From positions 1-64,000 of the forward strand of contig JAHFSX010000002.1 of assembly GCA_023269675.1 (NCBI GenBank): a stretch of DNA of 64,000 nt, in the 5' to 3' direction. This DNA comes from Verrucomicrobiota bacterium (lineage in GTDB: Bacteria; Verrucomicrobiota; Kiritimatiellia; RFP12; UBA1067). The position numbers and the translations under genes were made by a program. Below the pieces are notes generated by a model that did not search any database, had not been told where the DNA came from, and was given only the letters and a program-made list of their open reading frames with translations. The number at the start of each line of letters is the position of its first letter. The stretch's first letter is position 1. Of the stretch, positions 16,724 through 25,650 are shown in pieces.

Positions 16724-17385
16724 GCCCCCTTGCTTAGCCGATAAGCCTCATAGCCGCGTTGCCGCAGCACGCAGCTCGGACAGGTCCCGCAGCCGCGCCC
16801 GACCACGCCGTTGTAGCACGTCAGGGTGTGCTCCCGCACATACTCCAGAACGCCGAGCCGCTCCGCCAGCGCCCACGTCTCGGCCTTGGTCAGGTCCATC
16901 AGCGGCGTCAGCACCCGGAACTCGTAAGCCATGGCCAGGTTCAGCGTCACGTTGCACGACTTGATGAACACGTCGCGGCAGTCGGGGTACCCGCTGAAAT
17001 CGGTCTCGCACACGCCGGTGATGAGGTCGCGGATTCCCAGGCTTTTGGCGTAGACCGCGGCGATCAGCAGGAACATCATGTTGCGCCCGTCGACCACCGT
17101 GTTGGGGCAGGCGGACGCGTCGGCCTTGGCGATCGCCAGCCCGGGATCCAGCAGCGCGTTGGTGGTGATCTGCCGGTACCAGTCCAGGCTGATGACCTTG
17201 TGGTCGCTCACGCCGAAATGCGCCGCGACGGTTCGGGCAACCTCGACTTCCAGCCCGTGCCGCTGACCGTAATGAAACGTGATGCAGGACACGTTGCCCT
17301 TGCCGTAGTCCCTCACCGCCTGGGCCAGACACGTCGTGCTGTCCTGCCCGCCCGAAAATATGACCAGCGCTTTTTCGTTCCTCAT
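16720..17385 (-). CDS. queC: 7-cyano-7-deazaguanine synthase
   Basis: ATP-dependent ligase that turns CDG into preQ0. The 221-residue protein shows the PP-loop [13 protein letters not shown] (residues 11-23) and the C-terminal zinc site with four Cys ([16 protein letters not shown]). The frame extends two codons upstream to a TTG, but ATG 17385 is preceded by AGGAG 6 bases away and gives [13 protein letters not shown]. It is 10 bases after queF and overlaps queD. Confidence 0.97.
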   Translation of the reverse strand: MRNEKALVIFSGGQDSTTCLAQAVRDYGKGNVSCITFHYGQRHGLEVEVARTVAAHFGVSDHKVISLDWYRQITTNALLDPGLAIAKADASACPNTVVDGRNMMFLLIAAVYAKSLGIRDLITGVCETDFSGYPDCRDVFIKSCNVTLNLAMAYEFRVLTPLMDLTKAETWALAERLGVLEYVREHTLTCYNGVVGRGCGTCPSCVLRQRGYEAYRLSKGA

Positions 17386-17395
17386 CCGCAACTCC

Positions 17396-17881
17396 TCACT
17401 CCTGCTTCCGCATGCCGTCGTGCGCGCGGAACCGCTCCTCGGCCAGAGCCGCGAACTGCGTGCCCGGCTGTCCGTAGTTCACGTAAGGGTCGATCGCGAT
17501 GCCGCCGCGCGCGGTGAAGCGTCCCCAAACCTCAAGGTACTTGGGCGCCATCAGCGCCCGCAGGTCTTTCAGAATCACGTTCACGCAGTCCTCGTGGAAA
17601 TCGCCGTGGTTCCGGAAACTGAAGAGATAGAGCTTCAGGGATTTGCTCTCCACCATCTTCACGTCCGGCACGTACTGGATGGTGATCGTGGCGAAATCCG
17701 GCTGGCCCGTCACCGGGCAGAGCGAGGTGAACTCGGGACAGGTGAAGGTCACCCAGTAATCCGTGTCGCGGTGCTTGTTGACGAACGTCTCCAGCACCGA
17801 CGGGTCATACTGATCCGCGTACACGGTCTTCGCGCTTCCCAACCGCGTGACGCCTTTTAGCTCTTTTTTTTCGCGACTCAC
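17396..17881 (-). CDS. queF: NADPH-dependent preQ0 reductase
   Basis: Reduces the nitrile of preQ0 to preQ1. The 161-residue protein is the short (type I) QueF form. The catalytic Cys is in [12 protein letters not shown], the NADPH motif is [13 protein letters not shown], followed by [10 protein letters not shown]. First gene of the queF-C-D-E operon. Together these four genes make preQ1 from a GTP-derived pterin (GTP cyclohydrolase needed elsewhere); tRNA insertion genes (tgt, queA) are not in this window. Confidence 0.97.
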   Translation of the reverse strand: MSREKKELKGVTRLGSAKTVYADQYDPSVLETFVNKHRDTDYWVTFTCPEFTSLCPVTGQPDFATITIQYVPDVKMVESKSLKLYLFSFRNHGDFHEDCVNVILKDLRALMAPKYLEVWGRFTARGGIAIDPYVNYGQPGTQFAALAEERFRAHDGMRKQE

Positions 17882-18007
17882 ATCATACTCCTGGCTGATA
17901 TTCAGAGACGGAAGCGACGGGACGGACCTCGGAAACGCGACGACGCGTCGCTCTCCTCACTGGCGGGCCGCTGCACCGCGAACCTCCACCCCCTCTTTGG
18001 CTCTCCC

Positions 18008-18036
18008 ATTATTCCGTTTCGCATCCGCGATTACAA
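18008..18036 (-). promoter_or_regulatory. Predicted sigma70-type promoter of the que operon
   Basis: Minus strand TTGTAA (18031-18036), 17-base spacer, AATAAT (18008-18013), about 125 bases before queF. The leader between them has a GC-rich palindrome (GCGACGCGTCG type, about 17938-17952). I could not find a preQ1 riboswitch consensus in the leader. Confidence 0.45.
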
Positions 18037-18159
18037 TGGCATTTTCCGGACCTGCCGGGCGGCAGCCCCGGGCCGTTCCGTCACGCGGCCTAGGGCCTCC
18101 CGCGTCAAGGTGTCCTTATATCAAAAACGCGGCCGCTTGGCAGGGATGATTTGGAATCG

Positions 18160-18213
18160 GTTTAGCAGCGGTCACGTTTTTCATTTGCCGCACCGGTGAC
18201 CGCTCGGTTAAAC
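18160..18213. promoter_or_regulatory. Long interrupted inverted repeat upstream of the coiled-coil gene
   Basis: AGCGGTCAC (18167-18175) and GTGACCGCT (18196-18204) are perfect complements 20 bases apart; outer arms GTTTA (18160-18164) and TAAAC (18209-18213) extend the stem after a small bulge. It ends 34 bases before the ATG at 18248. It could fold in RNA as a leader hairpin or bind a dimeric regulator. Confidence 0.5.
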
Positions 18214-18247
18214 TGAGGGCGCTGAAACCCTTGACTGGAGGATGACC

Positions 18248-18925
18248 ATGAAGCTGATTCTGTGCACCTTGTCGATCTGCCTCTCGATTCTCGCGTCGGT
18301 CTTCACCACAAAGGAGCTCGTCCGCGCGGAAGGCAAGAAAATCCGCAGCTCCATTCCGAAGGCGCTGACGGAGCCGGTGGAGGCGGCGGGAAGGGCTGAG
18401 TCGCTGATCCAGAAACTGGACGCCATCACCGCGCAACTCGGAAGCCTCAGCCGCCGCTTGACGTCGCTGGAGGATACCTACGCGCGACAGAACCCCCTCC
18501 TCGCGCCGCTGGGCCCCGCCGGGAGCGCGCCGGGGCTCAACAAAACCGCGGTCAGCCTTGGCGCCACGCTCGCGCGGCTCGACGCGATTCCCGACCAGCT
18601 CGACAACATCACCACCTATCTCGACGAGTCTTTCGAACACCTCGAGAACACGGTCACGGAGACGACCGCGCCGCAGCGCGTCACCGATGCGCTCGACCCC
18701 ATGGCGAAGAAGATCGACGCGATCGACAACTACTTCACCCCGCTCTACAAATTCCTGGGGCTCGTCTACGATCCGGCGAACGCCGACCTGCTCGCGGACT
18801 ACCCCTCGGTCGACGTCCGCCTTAACGAGCTGTCCCTGCAAATCGAGGCCATGCACCAAGACCTGGCCGAACTCCGTGTGTTCGTCACCCCCTACAACAT
18901 TGAGCCGACCAAGCACCCGCGCTGA
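18248..18925 (+). CDS. Secreted or membrane-anchored coiled-coil protein of unknown function
   Basis: No family recognised. The 225-residue protein begins MKLILCTLSICLSILASVFT, a signal peptide or N-terminal anchor, and the rest is almost entirely helical with heptad-like spacing (SLIQKLDAITAQLGSLSRRL, ARLDAIPDQLDNITTYLDES), suggesting a parallel or antiparallel coiled coil outside the cytoplasm. The ATG at 18248 is chosen over the one at 18242 because GGAGG then has the right 6-base spacing. Lone gene on the plus strand, convergent with the GH106-like gene 14 bases beyond its stop. Its leader carries a conspicuous inverted repeat. Confidence 0.75.
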   Translation: MKLILCTLSICLSILASVFTTKELVRAEGKKIRSSIPKALTEPVEAAGRAESLIQKLDAITAQLGSLSRRLTSLEDTYARQNPLLAPLGPAGSAPGLNKTAVSLGATLARLDAIPDQLDNITTYLDESFEHLENTVTETTAPQRVTDALDPMAKKIDAIDNYFTPLYKFLGLVYDPANADLLADYPSVDVRLNELSLQIEAMHQDLAELRVFVTPYNIEPTKHPR

Positions 18926-18939
18926 CCGGGACGGGGCGC

Positions 18940-19932
18940 TCACCGCCCCGGCAATTCGAAGACGGTCCGGATGCAAACCGGCCCCAGCAACCCCGCCGCA
19001 GGCGGCTCGCCGCCGCTCAGCCGGTCATCCCGGCGGCCAGTGACTTCGATCCGCAGGGCATTCTCCCCCACCTTGAGCTGGGCCGTCACATCGGCCACGA
19101 AGGGCGCTTTCCGCAAACCCCCCAGCTCCTGGCCGTTCAGAGTGACGACCGCAACGTCGCGCACCGCACCCAGGTCCAGCATCATCCGTCGTCCGGGCCC
19201 CATCAGGTCGTCCGGCACACGCACGCTCTTCTCATACGCCACCGGTCCCCGAAAACCATCGTGGAGTCCCGCTTCCGCGCGCCGCGGCCACGCGCCCAAC
19301 CGGTCGAGCACGACGTTTTCCGCCGGGCCTTGCCCCTTCTGGAAACGCACCCGCCAAGGGCCGTCCACCGCGAAGGGGGCGGGCACCTCGTAAACCTGCT
19401 TCTTGACGGTGCGTCCGTCGGCCAAGGTGATCTCGAACGTGCCGGGCTGCCACGCCAGCAGGAGCGGCCCGCGCTTTTCCAGCTCCACGTCGTACGCCCC
19501 ATCGGCCAGGCCGGTCTTCTCCCGACTTTCGACGGGGGTGAACACCAGCCGGGTGGCGTGACGCTTCGACTCGCCCGGACGGAACGCAATCCAGAGGGAA
19601 CCCGCGGGGCCGAGCCGCAGCGGCAGGCGCGTCTGCCCCCCCTCGTCTTTAAAGACCGGCGCCGGCTTGGCGCTGCCATCGGCCGCGTCCCAAAACTCAG
19701 GCACCTTGCCGGTGACGCGGAAAAGGCACTCCGCCGACACGTTGGTCAGCGCGGGATTGCTGACGAAATAGATGTCGGCATCCCCCTCGCGGCGGTGGCG
19801 GTGAACCAGCCCGGCGCCTTCACAGCTGAAATCAGGCGGAAGCCCGTCCCTGCGGGGCACATCGGCCGGCCCCTCTCCCTTGACCGACGCCGCCGCCCCC
19901 ACGATCGCACAAGCCAGAAATAACCGCTGCAT
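18940..19932 (-). CDS. GH106-like C-terminal region with its own signal peptide, catalytic part missing
   Basis: The 330 residues resemble the C-terminal third of large GH106-type glycosidases (alpha-L-rhamnosidase family): PPDF...GLVHRHRREGDADIYFVSN, FRVTGKVPEFWDAADG and a terminal galactose-binding-like domain with VTLNGQELGGLRKAPFVADV and GENALRIEVTG. Full enzymes are around 900-1100 residues; the catalytic barrel is absent. A signal peptide (MQRLFLACAIVGAAASVKGE) is joined directly to the C-terminal segment by a short linker (GPADVPRRDG). This suggests an in-frame internal deletion that left an expressed, secreted non-catalytic remnant, or a true binding protein. It lies 21 bases after gspE on the same strand. 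Confidence 0.75.
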   Translation of the reverse strand: MQRLFLACAIVGAAASVKGEGPADVPRRDGLPPDFSCEGAGLVHRHRREGDADIYFVSNPALTNVSAECLFRVTGKVPEFWDAADGSAKPAPVFKDEGGQTRLPLRLGPAGSLWIAFRPGESKRHATRLVFTPVESREKTGLADGAYDVELEKRGPLLLAWQPGTFEITLADGRTVKKQVYEVPAPFAVDGPWRVRFQKGQGPAENVVLDRLGAWPRRAEAGLHDGFRGPVAYEKSVRVPDDLMGPGRRMMLDLGAVRDVAVVTLNGQELGGLRKAPFVADVTAQLKVGENALRIEVTGRRDDRLSGGEPPAAGLLGPVCIRTVFELPGR

Positions 19933-19953
19933 ATCCGCGTCCCCCCCTCAAGC

Positions 19954-21678
19954 CTACAAGATGCCGTCTGACGAGACGGTCTGGTCTTCCAGATAGAGCA
20001 CCGAGTCCACCTGTTCGAGCGTGGTCAGCCCGCGCAAAACTTTCTTGAGCCCGTCGTACCGCATCGGCAGAAAGCCCGCCCGCGCGGCCGCGGCCTGGAT
20101 TTCGGCCATGGACGCATTGTGCGAAACCATCGAGCGGACCTCGTCGTTGATCACGAACATCTCATGCACGGCCAACCGTCCGAAATACCCGGTGTGATGA
20201 CAATGCTCACAGCCGGCACCCCTCCAAAAACGGATCTCGTGCCCTTCCGTGTGGGCGAAATTATCGTCGATGACCGTCTGGGACACCGCATAGGACTCGC
20301 GGCAGCCCGTGCACACCTGCCGCACGAGACGCTGCGCCATCACCGCGACGATCGACGGCGCGACGAGAAACGGCTCCACGCCGATGTCAATCAGACGCGT
20401 GATGGACTGCAGCGCGCTGTTGGTGTGCATCGTCGCCAACACGAGGTGGCCCGTCAACGCCGCCTGGGCAGCGATGCGCCCGGACTCGGCGTCGCGGATC
20501 TCTCCCACCAGAATCACATCCGGGTCCTGCCGCAGGAACGCGCGCAGCGCCAGGTTGAAATCGAGGCCCGTATGCGCGTTGACCTGAACTTGGGTGATCC
20601 CTTCCAAACGGTACTCGACCGGATCCTCAATGGTCAGGATATTGATGTCAGGCGTGTTCAGTTTCTTGAGCAACGAATAGAGGGTGGTCGTCTTGCCGGA
20701 ACCGGTCGGACCCGTCACAAAAAAAATGCCGTTAGGCGTATGGATGGTCCGCAGCATGCTCCGGAAGGTCGAGGCCGAGAAATGCAGTTGATCCATCTCG
20801 GGGATGGCCCGCCGCTGGCTTTGCCCCAACAGCCGCAGCACCACTTTCTCGCCGTTGATCGAGGGCACCGATGAAAACCGCAGGTCGAAAACGTTTTCGC
20901 GCAACTCCAGGCCGATGCGGCCATCCATCGGCAGGCGGTGCTCGGCGATGTCCACGTCGGCCATGATCTTCAACCGGCTGACCACCGGCCCGAGCACGGC
21001 CGATTCCAGCAGGAAGCGGTCCTCGAGGATGCCGTCGATCCGGAAACGGATGCGGGCGCCTTTTTCGCCCGGCTCGATATGAATGTCGCTCGACCGCTCC
21101 GCCAGCGCCAGAAGGATCAGTCCGCGGACGAACTTGATGATGAACTCGCTGCCGGCCAACTGCTCCATCTGCTCGGTTGTCAGCACGCCCGCCTGGCCCG
21201 CCATCTCATTGATCCCGGACTGGTCGATCAGCGCGGTCAAGCTGTCACGCGTCTGATAAGCCATTTCGATGGCATCGACAATCTGCGAGGGGAAAGAAAA
21301 CACGATGCTGACGTCAAGCCCCAGCATCGCGCGCACCCGCTCCTCCAGAAAAACGTCCTCGGGGTGAGACGCGGCCAACGTGACCACGCCGTCGAACTCG
21401 TACAGGGCGATGATCTCGTCCTGCAAGGCGAGATCGATGTTCAGACGCAAGGTCACGTGGGGGTCGACCGTCGTGGTCTGGATGTTCACATAGGCCGTGT
21501 TGAGCGCATCCGCCCAGATCCGCCCCAGGATGTCTTTGTGGGAGGGATGCCGGATCTGGATCTCGTCCACCAGGCCCAGCAGGTCGTCGCTCCGCTGTTG
21601 GCACAGCCGGTCCAGCTCCGTTTCCGGCATGATGTTCAAGGCTTTCAGCTGCTTGAAAAGTTCTTCGCCCGAAATCAT
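19954..21678 (-). CDS. Type II secretion/type IV pilus assembly ATPase (GspE/PilB family)
   Basis: Cytoplasmic hexameric ATPase that powers pilus or pseudopilus assembly. The 574-residue protein has an N-terminal GspE/PilB domain (about residues 1-160), then the ATPase core with Walker A GPTGSGKTT (323-331), Asp box IEDPVEYRL, Walker B LVGEIRDAES and His box TGHLVLATMHTN, and the zinc site CTGC...CEHC near residues 455-500. Length matches PilB/GspE. The start overlaps the stop of the 51-residue gene (ATGA). No pilin, platform or secretin genes accompany it; instead it ends a sensor-kinase/response-regulator operon, so it is an orphan ATPase probably under two-component control (inference). 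Confidence 0.93.
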   Translation of the reverse strand: MISGEELFKQLKALNIMPETELDRLCQQRSDDLLGLVDEIQIRHPSHKDILGRIWADALNTAYVNIQTTTVDPHVTLRLNIDLALQDEIIALYEFDGVVTLAASHPEDVFLEERVRAMLGLDVSIVFSFPSQIVDAIEMAYQTRDSLTALIDQSGINEMAGQAGVLTTEQMEQLAGSEFIIKFVRGLILLALAERSSDIHIEPGEKGARIRFRIDGILEDRFLLESAVLGPVVSRLKIMADVDIAEHRLPMDGRIGLELRENVFDLRFSSVPSINGEKVVLRLLGQSQRRAIPEMDQLHFSASTFRSMLRTIHTPNGIFFVTGPTGSGKTTTLYSLLKKLNTPDINILTIEDPVEYRLEGITQVQVNAHTGLDFNLALRAFLRQDPDVILVGEIRDAESGRIAAQAALTGHLVLATMHTNSALQSITRLIDIGVEPFLVAPSIVAVMAQRLVRQVCTGCRESYAVSQTVIDDNFAHTEGHEIRFWRGAGCEHCHHTGYFGRLAVHEMFVINDEVRSMVSHNASMAEIQAAAARAGFLPMRYDGLKKVLRGLTTLEQVDSVLYLEDQTVSSDGIL

Positions 21679-21830
21679 GGCGCGCGCCTCCTCTCCGTCT
21701 TGGCCTGATCCAGCTTCTCGCGTATTTCCTTGATCTCCTTTTGCGTCAGCAGGACCGGCTTGGCGCGAAAGACCTTCTCGTCAAGCTTGATCTCCTGCAG
21801 CATCTGCCGCAAATCAAAGCGCTCGTTCAT
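21675..21830 (-). CDS. 51-residue charged protein between response regulator and GspE ATPase
   Basis: Small gene encoding MNERFDLRQMLQEIKLDEKV then a Lys/Glu-rich helix ending RRRAP. The ATG overlaps the response-regulator stop (ATGA at 21827-21830), and its TGA overlaps the GspE ATG (ATGA at 21675-21678). Coupling on both sides strongly supports translation. Predicted soluble, helical (KEIKEIREKLDQAKTE) and without cysteines. No family recognised; by position it could be an adaptor between the regulator and the ATPase, or a trimmed remnant of a GspE N-terminal extension. Confidence 0.8.
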   Translation of the reverse strand: MNERFDLRQMLQEIKLDEKVFRAKPVLLTQKEIKEIREKLDQAKTERRRAP

Positions 21831-22225
21831 GAGGCCACCTCGGCGTGCATGATGGACTCGACGGTCTCGCGCAACATCCGCCGGATCTCATCGACGGAGT
21901 TGTTCTTGAGAATGTAATCGATCGCGCCGAGTTCCAGACAACGCTTGACCGTTTCGGTGTCCGCCACCATGGTCAGCATCACAACCTTCGCGTCCGGAAA
22001 CTCATGAAGAATTTCCGCCAGCGCCTCATCCCCCGTTTTCAAAGGCAGGTTGATGTCCATCAGGATCAGATCCGGCCGGCAGGTCCGGTACAGTTCGACC
22101 GCATCCTCGCCGTTGCTGGCCTCGCCGGCCACCACATAACCTTCGGCCCGGATGATGTTCCTCGCCAGGTAGCGGATATGAACCTCGTCGTCCACAACGA
22201 CGATTCTTGCCTCGCGTGCTGCCAT
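21827..22225 (-). CDS. Single-domain response regulator (receiver only)
   Basis: CheY-like receiver of 132 residues with Asp12/Asp13 (VVVDDE), phospho-acceptor Asp57 (LILMDINLP), the Thr of VVMLTMV and the Lys of YILKNN. No output domain follows, so it must act by protein contact. The open frame starts at a TTG at 22246, but ATG 22225 is preceded by AAAGGAAACACC. It follows the PAS kinase by 17 bases and overlaps the 51-residue gene, which overlaps the GspE ATPase; the natural inference is that phosphorylation of this receiver tunes the ATPase or its adaptor. Confidence 0.92.
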   Translation of the reverse strand: MAAREARIVVVDDEVHIRYLARNIIRAEGYVVAGEASNGEDAVELYRTCRPDLILMDINLPLKTGDEALAEILHEFPDAKVVMLTMVADTETVKRCLELGAIDYILKNNSVDEIRRMLRETVESIMHAEVAS

Positions 22226-22242
22226 GGTGTTTCCTTTCTGCC

Positions 22243-23355
22243 TCAAGTCGCTGACGCGGACAGGTCGTGGGGGAAGCGCAGGCGGAAGGTGGTGCCCTCC
22301 GGCGCCCGCGAAACAAACCCCGCCGCGCCCATCAGATACTGCTCCGCAATCAATTTGGCCCGGTAGGCGCCGACGCCTCGGCCGGGACCGCGGGTCGTGA
22401 ACGACCGCTCGAAAATATGCGCCTGGACATGCTCGTCCAGCACGGCCGGATTGTGCACGCTGAAAACGACCCGGCCGTTGTCATCCGCGCACGCGAGCGT
22501 CACGCGTTCGCCCCGCACGGACGCCTCGATGGCGTTACGCACCAGCTCGCCGAGCGCCAGGCTCACCAGCTCCCGGTCCGTTTCAAAATCGGACGCCCCC
22601 GCCCCCGTTTCAACGATCAGCTCCAGGTGCCGCGCGGCGGCATCCTCCCGGAAACGCTCCGCCGTCGCCTGCAGGATCGCGTCTGGCGCGACCGTGCTGC
22701 GGCATGGCCGCAGGTCGCCGTTCTCCGCCACCCGCAGCGTCCGCAAGCGCTCGATCTCGTCCACCAGCTTGCTGGCGCTGTCGTGGATCAGCGGACGCAG
22801 CTCGTCGTCCGGCCCGCTGTCCGGCGCGTCCGTCAGTTCACACAACCCCCGGATTCCCGCCGCGAGATTGGTGACGTCATGAAAAAACGACCGCTCCAGA
22901 ACCCGCAGGCGTTTAGAGGCAAAAAGGTCCTTCAGCCCGCACACGCGCCAGGCACCCTCCCGCGCGGGCAGCACCGTGACCGCGAAATCCAGCGCCGCGC
23001 CGCTGCGCTTGAGAATCCGGCATTCCTGCACGCCGCCCCCATCCCGCCCGCACAGGCCCACGGCTTGAAACCAGCCGCAGCCCGCGCACATCGCCGCGCC
23101 GCCACACGCGACACCCCCGTCGGCATGACGGCATTCCGCCACCTCGCCCAGCGAACGCCCGCAGACGGTCGCCTGCGTCACGTGGCCGAAAGCCGAAAGG
23201 AACGAAGGGTTTGCCCGGACTATTCTAAAGCGCTCGTCGATGACAAAGACCCGGTCGGTGACCAAGTCCGCCAACACCGATGCCGAGCACAACCCGTCCC
23301 AAGCCGCATCCGCCCCGCATCCGGCCCCAGCCGCTGTGATCGCCGCTGCATTCAT
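22243..23355 (-). CDS. Sensor histidine kinase with Cys-cluster PAS domain
   Basis: Soluble kinase of 370 residues. A PAS domain (about 28-145) contains a cysteine cluster (Cys75, Cys84, Cys90, Cys93 in ECRHADGGVACGGAAMCAGC). The dimerisation/phosphoacceptor helix has His159 (RSFFHDVTNL), and the ATPase domain shows ELVRNAIEASV (N box) and GPGRGVGAYRAKLIAEQYL (G box). No membrane segment is present. It sits 19 bases after the hybrid kinase gene and 17 bases before the single receiver, its likely partner. Confidence 0.9.
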   Translation of the reverse strand: MNAAAITAAGAGCGADAAWDGLCSASVLADLVTDRVFVIDERFRIVRANPSFLSAFGHVTQATVCGRSLGEVAECRHADGGVACGGAAMCAGCGWFQAVGLCGRDGGGVQECRILKRSGAALDFAVTVLPAREGAWRVCGLKDLFASKRLRVLERSFFHDVTNLAAGIRGLCELTDAPDSGPDDELRPLIHDSASKLVDEIERLRTLRVAENGDLRPCRSTVAPDAILQATAERFREDAAARHLELIVETGAGASDFETDRELVSLALGELVRNAIEASVRGERVTLACADDNGRVVFSVHNPAVLDEHVQAHIFERSFTTRGPGRGVGAYRAKLIAEQYLMGAAGFVSRAPEGTTFRLRFPHDLSASAT

Positions 23356-23374
23356 ATCCCTGCCCCTTTTCTGG

Positions 23375-25558
23375 TTACACGCCCGCCTCGGCCTGGGCCA
23401 CCCGCGCCGCGAGCGGAGGGACCGTCCGAAGCACCTCCGTCAAATATTCGGCCCGAATCGGCTTAGGGATGTAACCGTTCATCCCGTTCAACAGGTACCG
23501 TTCGCGGTCGCCTTTCATCACGTTCGCGGTCATGGCCACGATCCAGGGCTGCCTCGCCTCAGGCAACTCTTTCCTGATCCGGAGCGTCGCCTGTTCGCCG
23601 TCCAAGTCAGGCATCTGAACGTCCATCAGAACCAGATCATAAGCGATCCGCAACACCGCATCCACGGCTTCGTTGCCGTCCGCGACGACATCGGCGCGAT
23701 AGCCCAGCTTGGCCAGAAGGCTCAGCGCCACCTTCTGGTTGACGGCATTGTCCTCCGCCACCAAAATCTTCAGCGGAAAGCGTTTGGCGGTCTCGCGGTC
23801 GAGCAGCGTCTGCACGTGCGTGGCGTAACCGCGCTGAGACGCGGGAGGCGCACCTAAGAGGTCGGCGATGGCCTCGTAGAGACGGGCGGCCAGAACGGGC
23901 TTGGAGAGGCACGCATCGATGCGGGTGCGGTCACAGCTGGCCACGTGATCGCCCACCGGCGAGAGCAGAATCATCGGCAGCTTATCCAGGCCGGGACGCA
24001 GGCGGAGCTGCTCGGCAAGCTCCAATCCGTTCATGTCCGGCATCGTGTAATCCAGGACCGCCAAATCGAAAGGCGCCGACGGGTCCAGACACGCGAGCGC
24101 GTCTTTGCCGCAGGCCACCGCCGTGGGGGACATCTTCCACGCCTCGGTCTGGCGTTTCAAAAGGTCACGGGTCGTCGCGTGGTCGTCAACGATCAGAACC
24201 CGCTTCCCGGCCAAGATGCCATGGGGTTTCTCGACAGGGGGACGGCTCTCCCCGGAGGCGCTCGAGACCAGGATCGAAAAACGGAACGTGGAGCCCTGCC
24301 CCGGGACACCCGGGCTCTCCACCGACATCATGCCGCCCATCAGCTCGCAGAGCCGCTTGCTGATGGCCAGGCCCAGCCCCGTGCCGCCGAAGCGGCGCGC
24401 CGCGGAGGCCTCCACCTGACTGAACGCCTGGAACAGCTTGCCCTGCTGCGCCGGAAGGATGCCGACACCCGTATCCCGCACGGCAAAGTCCAGCTGATGC
24501 CGGCCGTTGCCGAGCTTCCGCCCGCTCACCGAGACCCCGACCTCGCCCCGCTCCGTGAACTTGATGGCGTTGCCCAGCAGATTGACCAGCACCTGCCGGA
24601 GACGTCCGACATCGCCGATCCACACCGAATCGAGGTCCTCATCAAAGCGGCAGGTCAACTCCAGTTTCTTCTTCGCGGCCGCGGGCGCCACCAGCCGGAC
24701 AGACTCGTCCACACAGTGCTGCAGGTCAAAGGATTCGTTCTCAAGGACCATTTTGTTGGCTTCGATTTTGGCGAAGTCGAGAATGTCGTTGACCACCACC
24801 AGCAGCGCCTCGCCACTCGCGCGGATGGTTTCGACAAACTCCTGCTGCTCGTTGGTCATGGGCGTCTCCATCAGCAGACCGGTCATGCCGATGATCCCGT
24901 TCAAAGGCGTGCGGATCTCGTGGCTCGTGTTCGCGAGGAACTGCCCCTTCGCCTCGTTGGCGCGCCGGATCGCCTCATTCAGCCGCGCCTGTTCGAGCAT
25001 GGCCGTCTCCAGCGTTTCATGGCTTTTCCTGTTCTCGGTGATGTCTTCCACGGCCACGACGACATGACGACGCCCCTGGATTTCGAAGGGCTGGGCGCCG
25101 ACCCGCAGCCAAAAGGTCTGGACCCCGCCTTCGCGGACCAAGACCATCGGCACCTCGGCACCTCGGACGGCCTTGCCGGCGGAGATCACCGATTCGATCA
25201 CTTTGCGCAGCGGGCAGAGCCAGCAGCCGCTCCCGAAACCGCAGCCGCGCGGGTCCTGCGACCGGTGGTCGCACTGAAACTCAAGATCCGCCCGCGGGTC
25301 GTTCAAGGCGAACGGTTCACCGTTCGCCAGGCGCGCGGCCGCCGAATTCAAACGCACGATGTCCGAGCGGTCATTGAACACCACCATGCCGATGGGCGAC
25401 GATTCGAAAATGGCGTCCGCGCGGGCTTGCTCCGCCTGCAACGACCTCATCCACCGGCGCCTGCCCTGATACCCCATGACCGCGGCAAGCACGAGAGCGA
25501 CCGACAGAACGGCCAACCCGCCCAGCACAAAATCAAAAAAATTCAAAGCATGCGCCAT
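23375..25558 (-). CDS. Hybrid histidine kinase (PAS, HisKA, HATPase, two receivers)
   Basis: Membrane-anchored hybrid kinase of 727 residues. One N-terminal membrane helix (residues about 9-30), PAS domain (45-175) with a cysteine cluster (Cys96, Cys106, Cys112, Cys115), HisKA with His213 ([12 protein letters not shown]), HATPase with [13 protein letters not shown] and [14 protein letters not shown], a first receiver with a full acidic pocket ([25 protein letters not shown]), and a second receiver ([28 protein letters not shown]). No Hpt domain is present, so the phosphorelay needs one elsewhere. First gene after an excellent promoter that overlaps the previous gene's stop; followed closely by the PAS kinase gene. 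Confidence 0.94.
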   Translation of the reverse strand: MAHALNFFDFVLGGLAVLSVALVLAAVMGYQGRRRWMRSLQAEQARADAIFESSPIGMVVFNDRSDIVRLNSAAARLANGEPFALNDPRADLEFQCDHRSQDPRGCGFGSGCWLCPLRKVIESVISAGKAVRGAEVPMVLVREGGVQTFWLRVGAQPFEIQGRRHVVVAVEDITENRKSHETLETAMLEQARLNEAIRRANEAKGQFLANTSHEIRTPLNGIIGMTGLLMETPMTNEQQEFVETIRASGEALLVVVNDILDFAKIEANKMVLENESFDLQHCVDESVRLVAPAAAKKKLELTCRFDEDLDSVWIGDVGRLRQVLVNLLGNAIKFTERGEVGVSVSGRKLGNGRHQLDFAVRDTGVGILPAQQGKLFQAFSQVEASAARRFGGTGLGLAISKRLCELMGGMMSVESPGVPGQGSTFRFSILVSSASGESRPPVEKPHGILAGKRVLIVDDHATTRDLLKRQTEAWKMSPTAVACGKDALACLDPSAPFDLAVLDYTMPDMNGLELAEQLRLRPGLDKLPMILLSPVGDHVASCDRTRIDACLSKPVLAARLYEAIADLLGAPPASQRGYATHVQTLLDRETAKRFPLKILVAEDNAVNQKVALSLLAKLGYRADVVADGNEAVDAVLRIAYDLVLMDVQMPDLDGEQATLRIRKELPEARQPWIVAMTANVMKGDRERYLLNGMNGYIPKPIRAEYLTEVLRTVPPLAARVAQAEAGV

Positions 25559-25621
25559 ACGCTTCTACCCGCTTTCACGGCCTGTCGATCCCGCTGCCGA
25601 CCCGATTTTCAACGTAAAAAA

Positions 25622-25650
25622 ACTATACTCGACCACTGGTACCGCGTCAA
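25622..25650 (-). promoter_or_regulatory. Predicted sigma70-type promoter of the kinase/regulator/gspE operon
   Basis: Minus strand TTGACG (25645-25650), 17-base spacer, TATAGT (25622-25627), 64-69 bases before the hybrid-kinase ATG. The -35 covers the stop codon of the upstream hybrid kinase gene, so the downstream operon can be transcribed on its own. Confidence 0.6.

Noticed and set aside
17882..18007. Possible preQ1 riboswitch in the que operon leader
   Set aside because: No class I (short pseudoknot with A-rich tail) or class II consensus could be recognised by reading the leader; a covariance-model scan would settle it.
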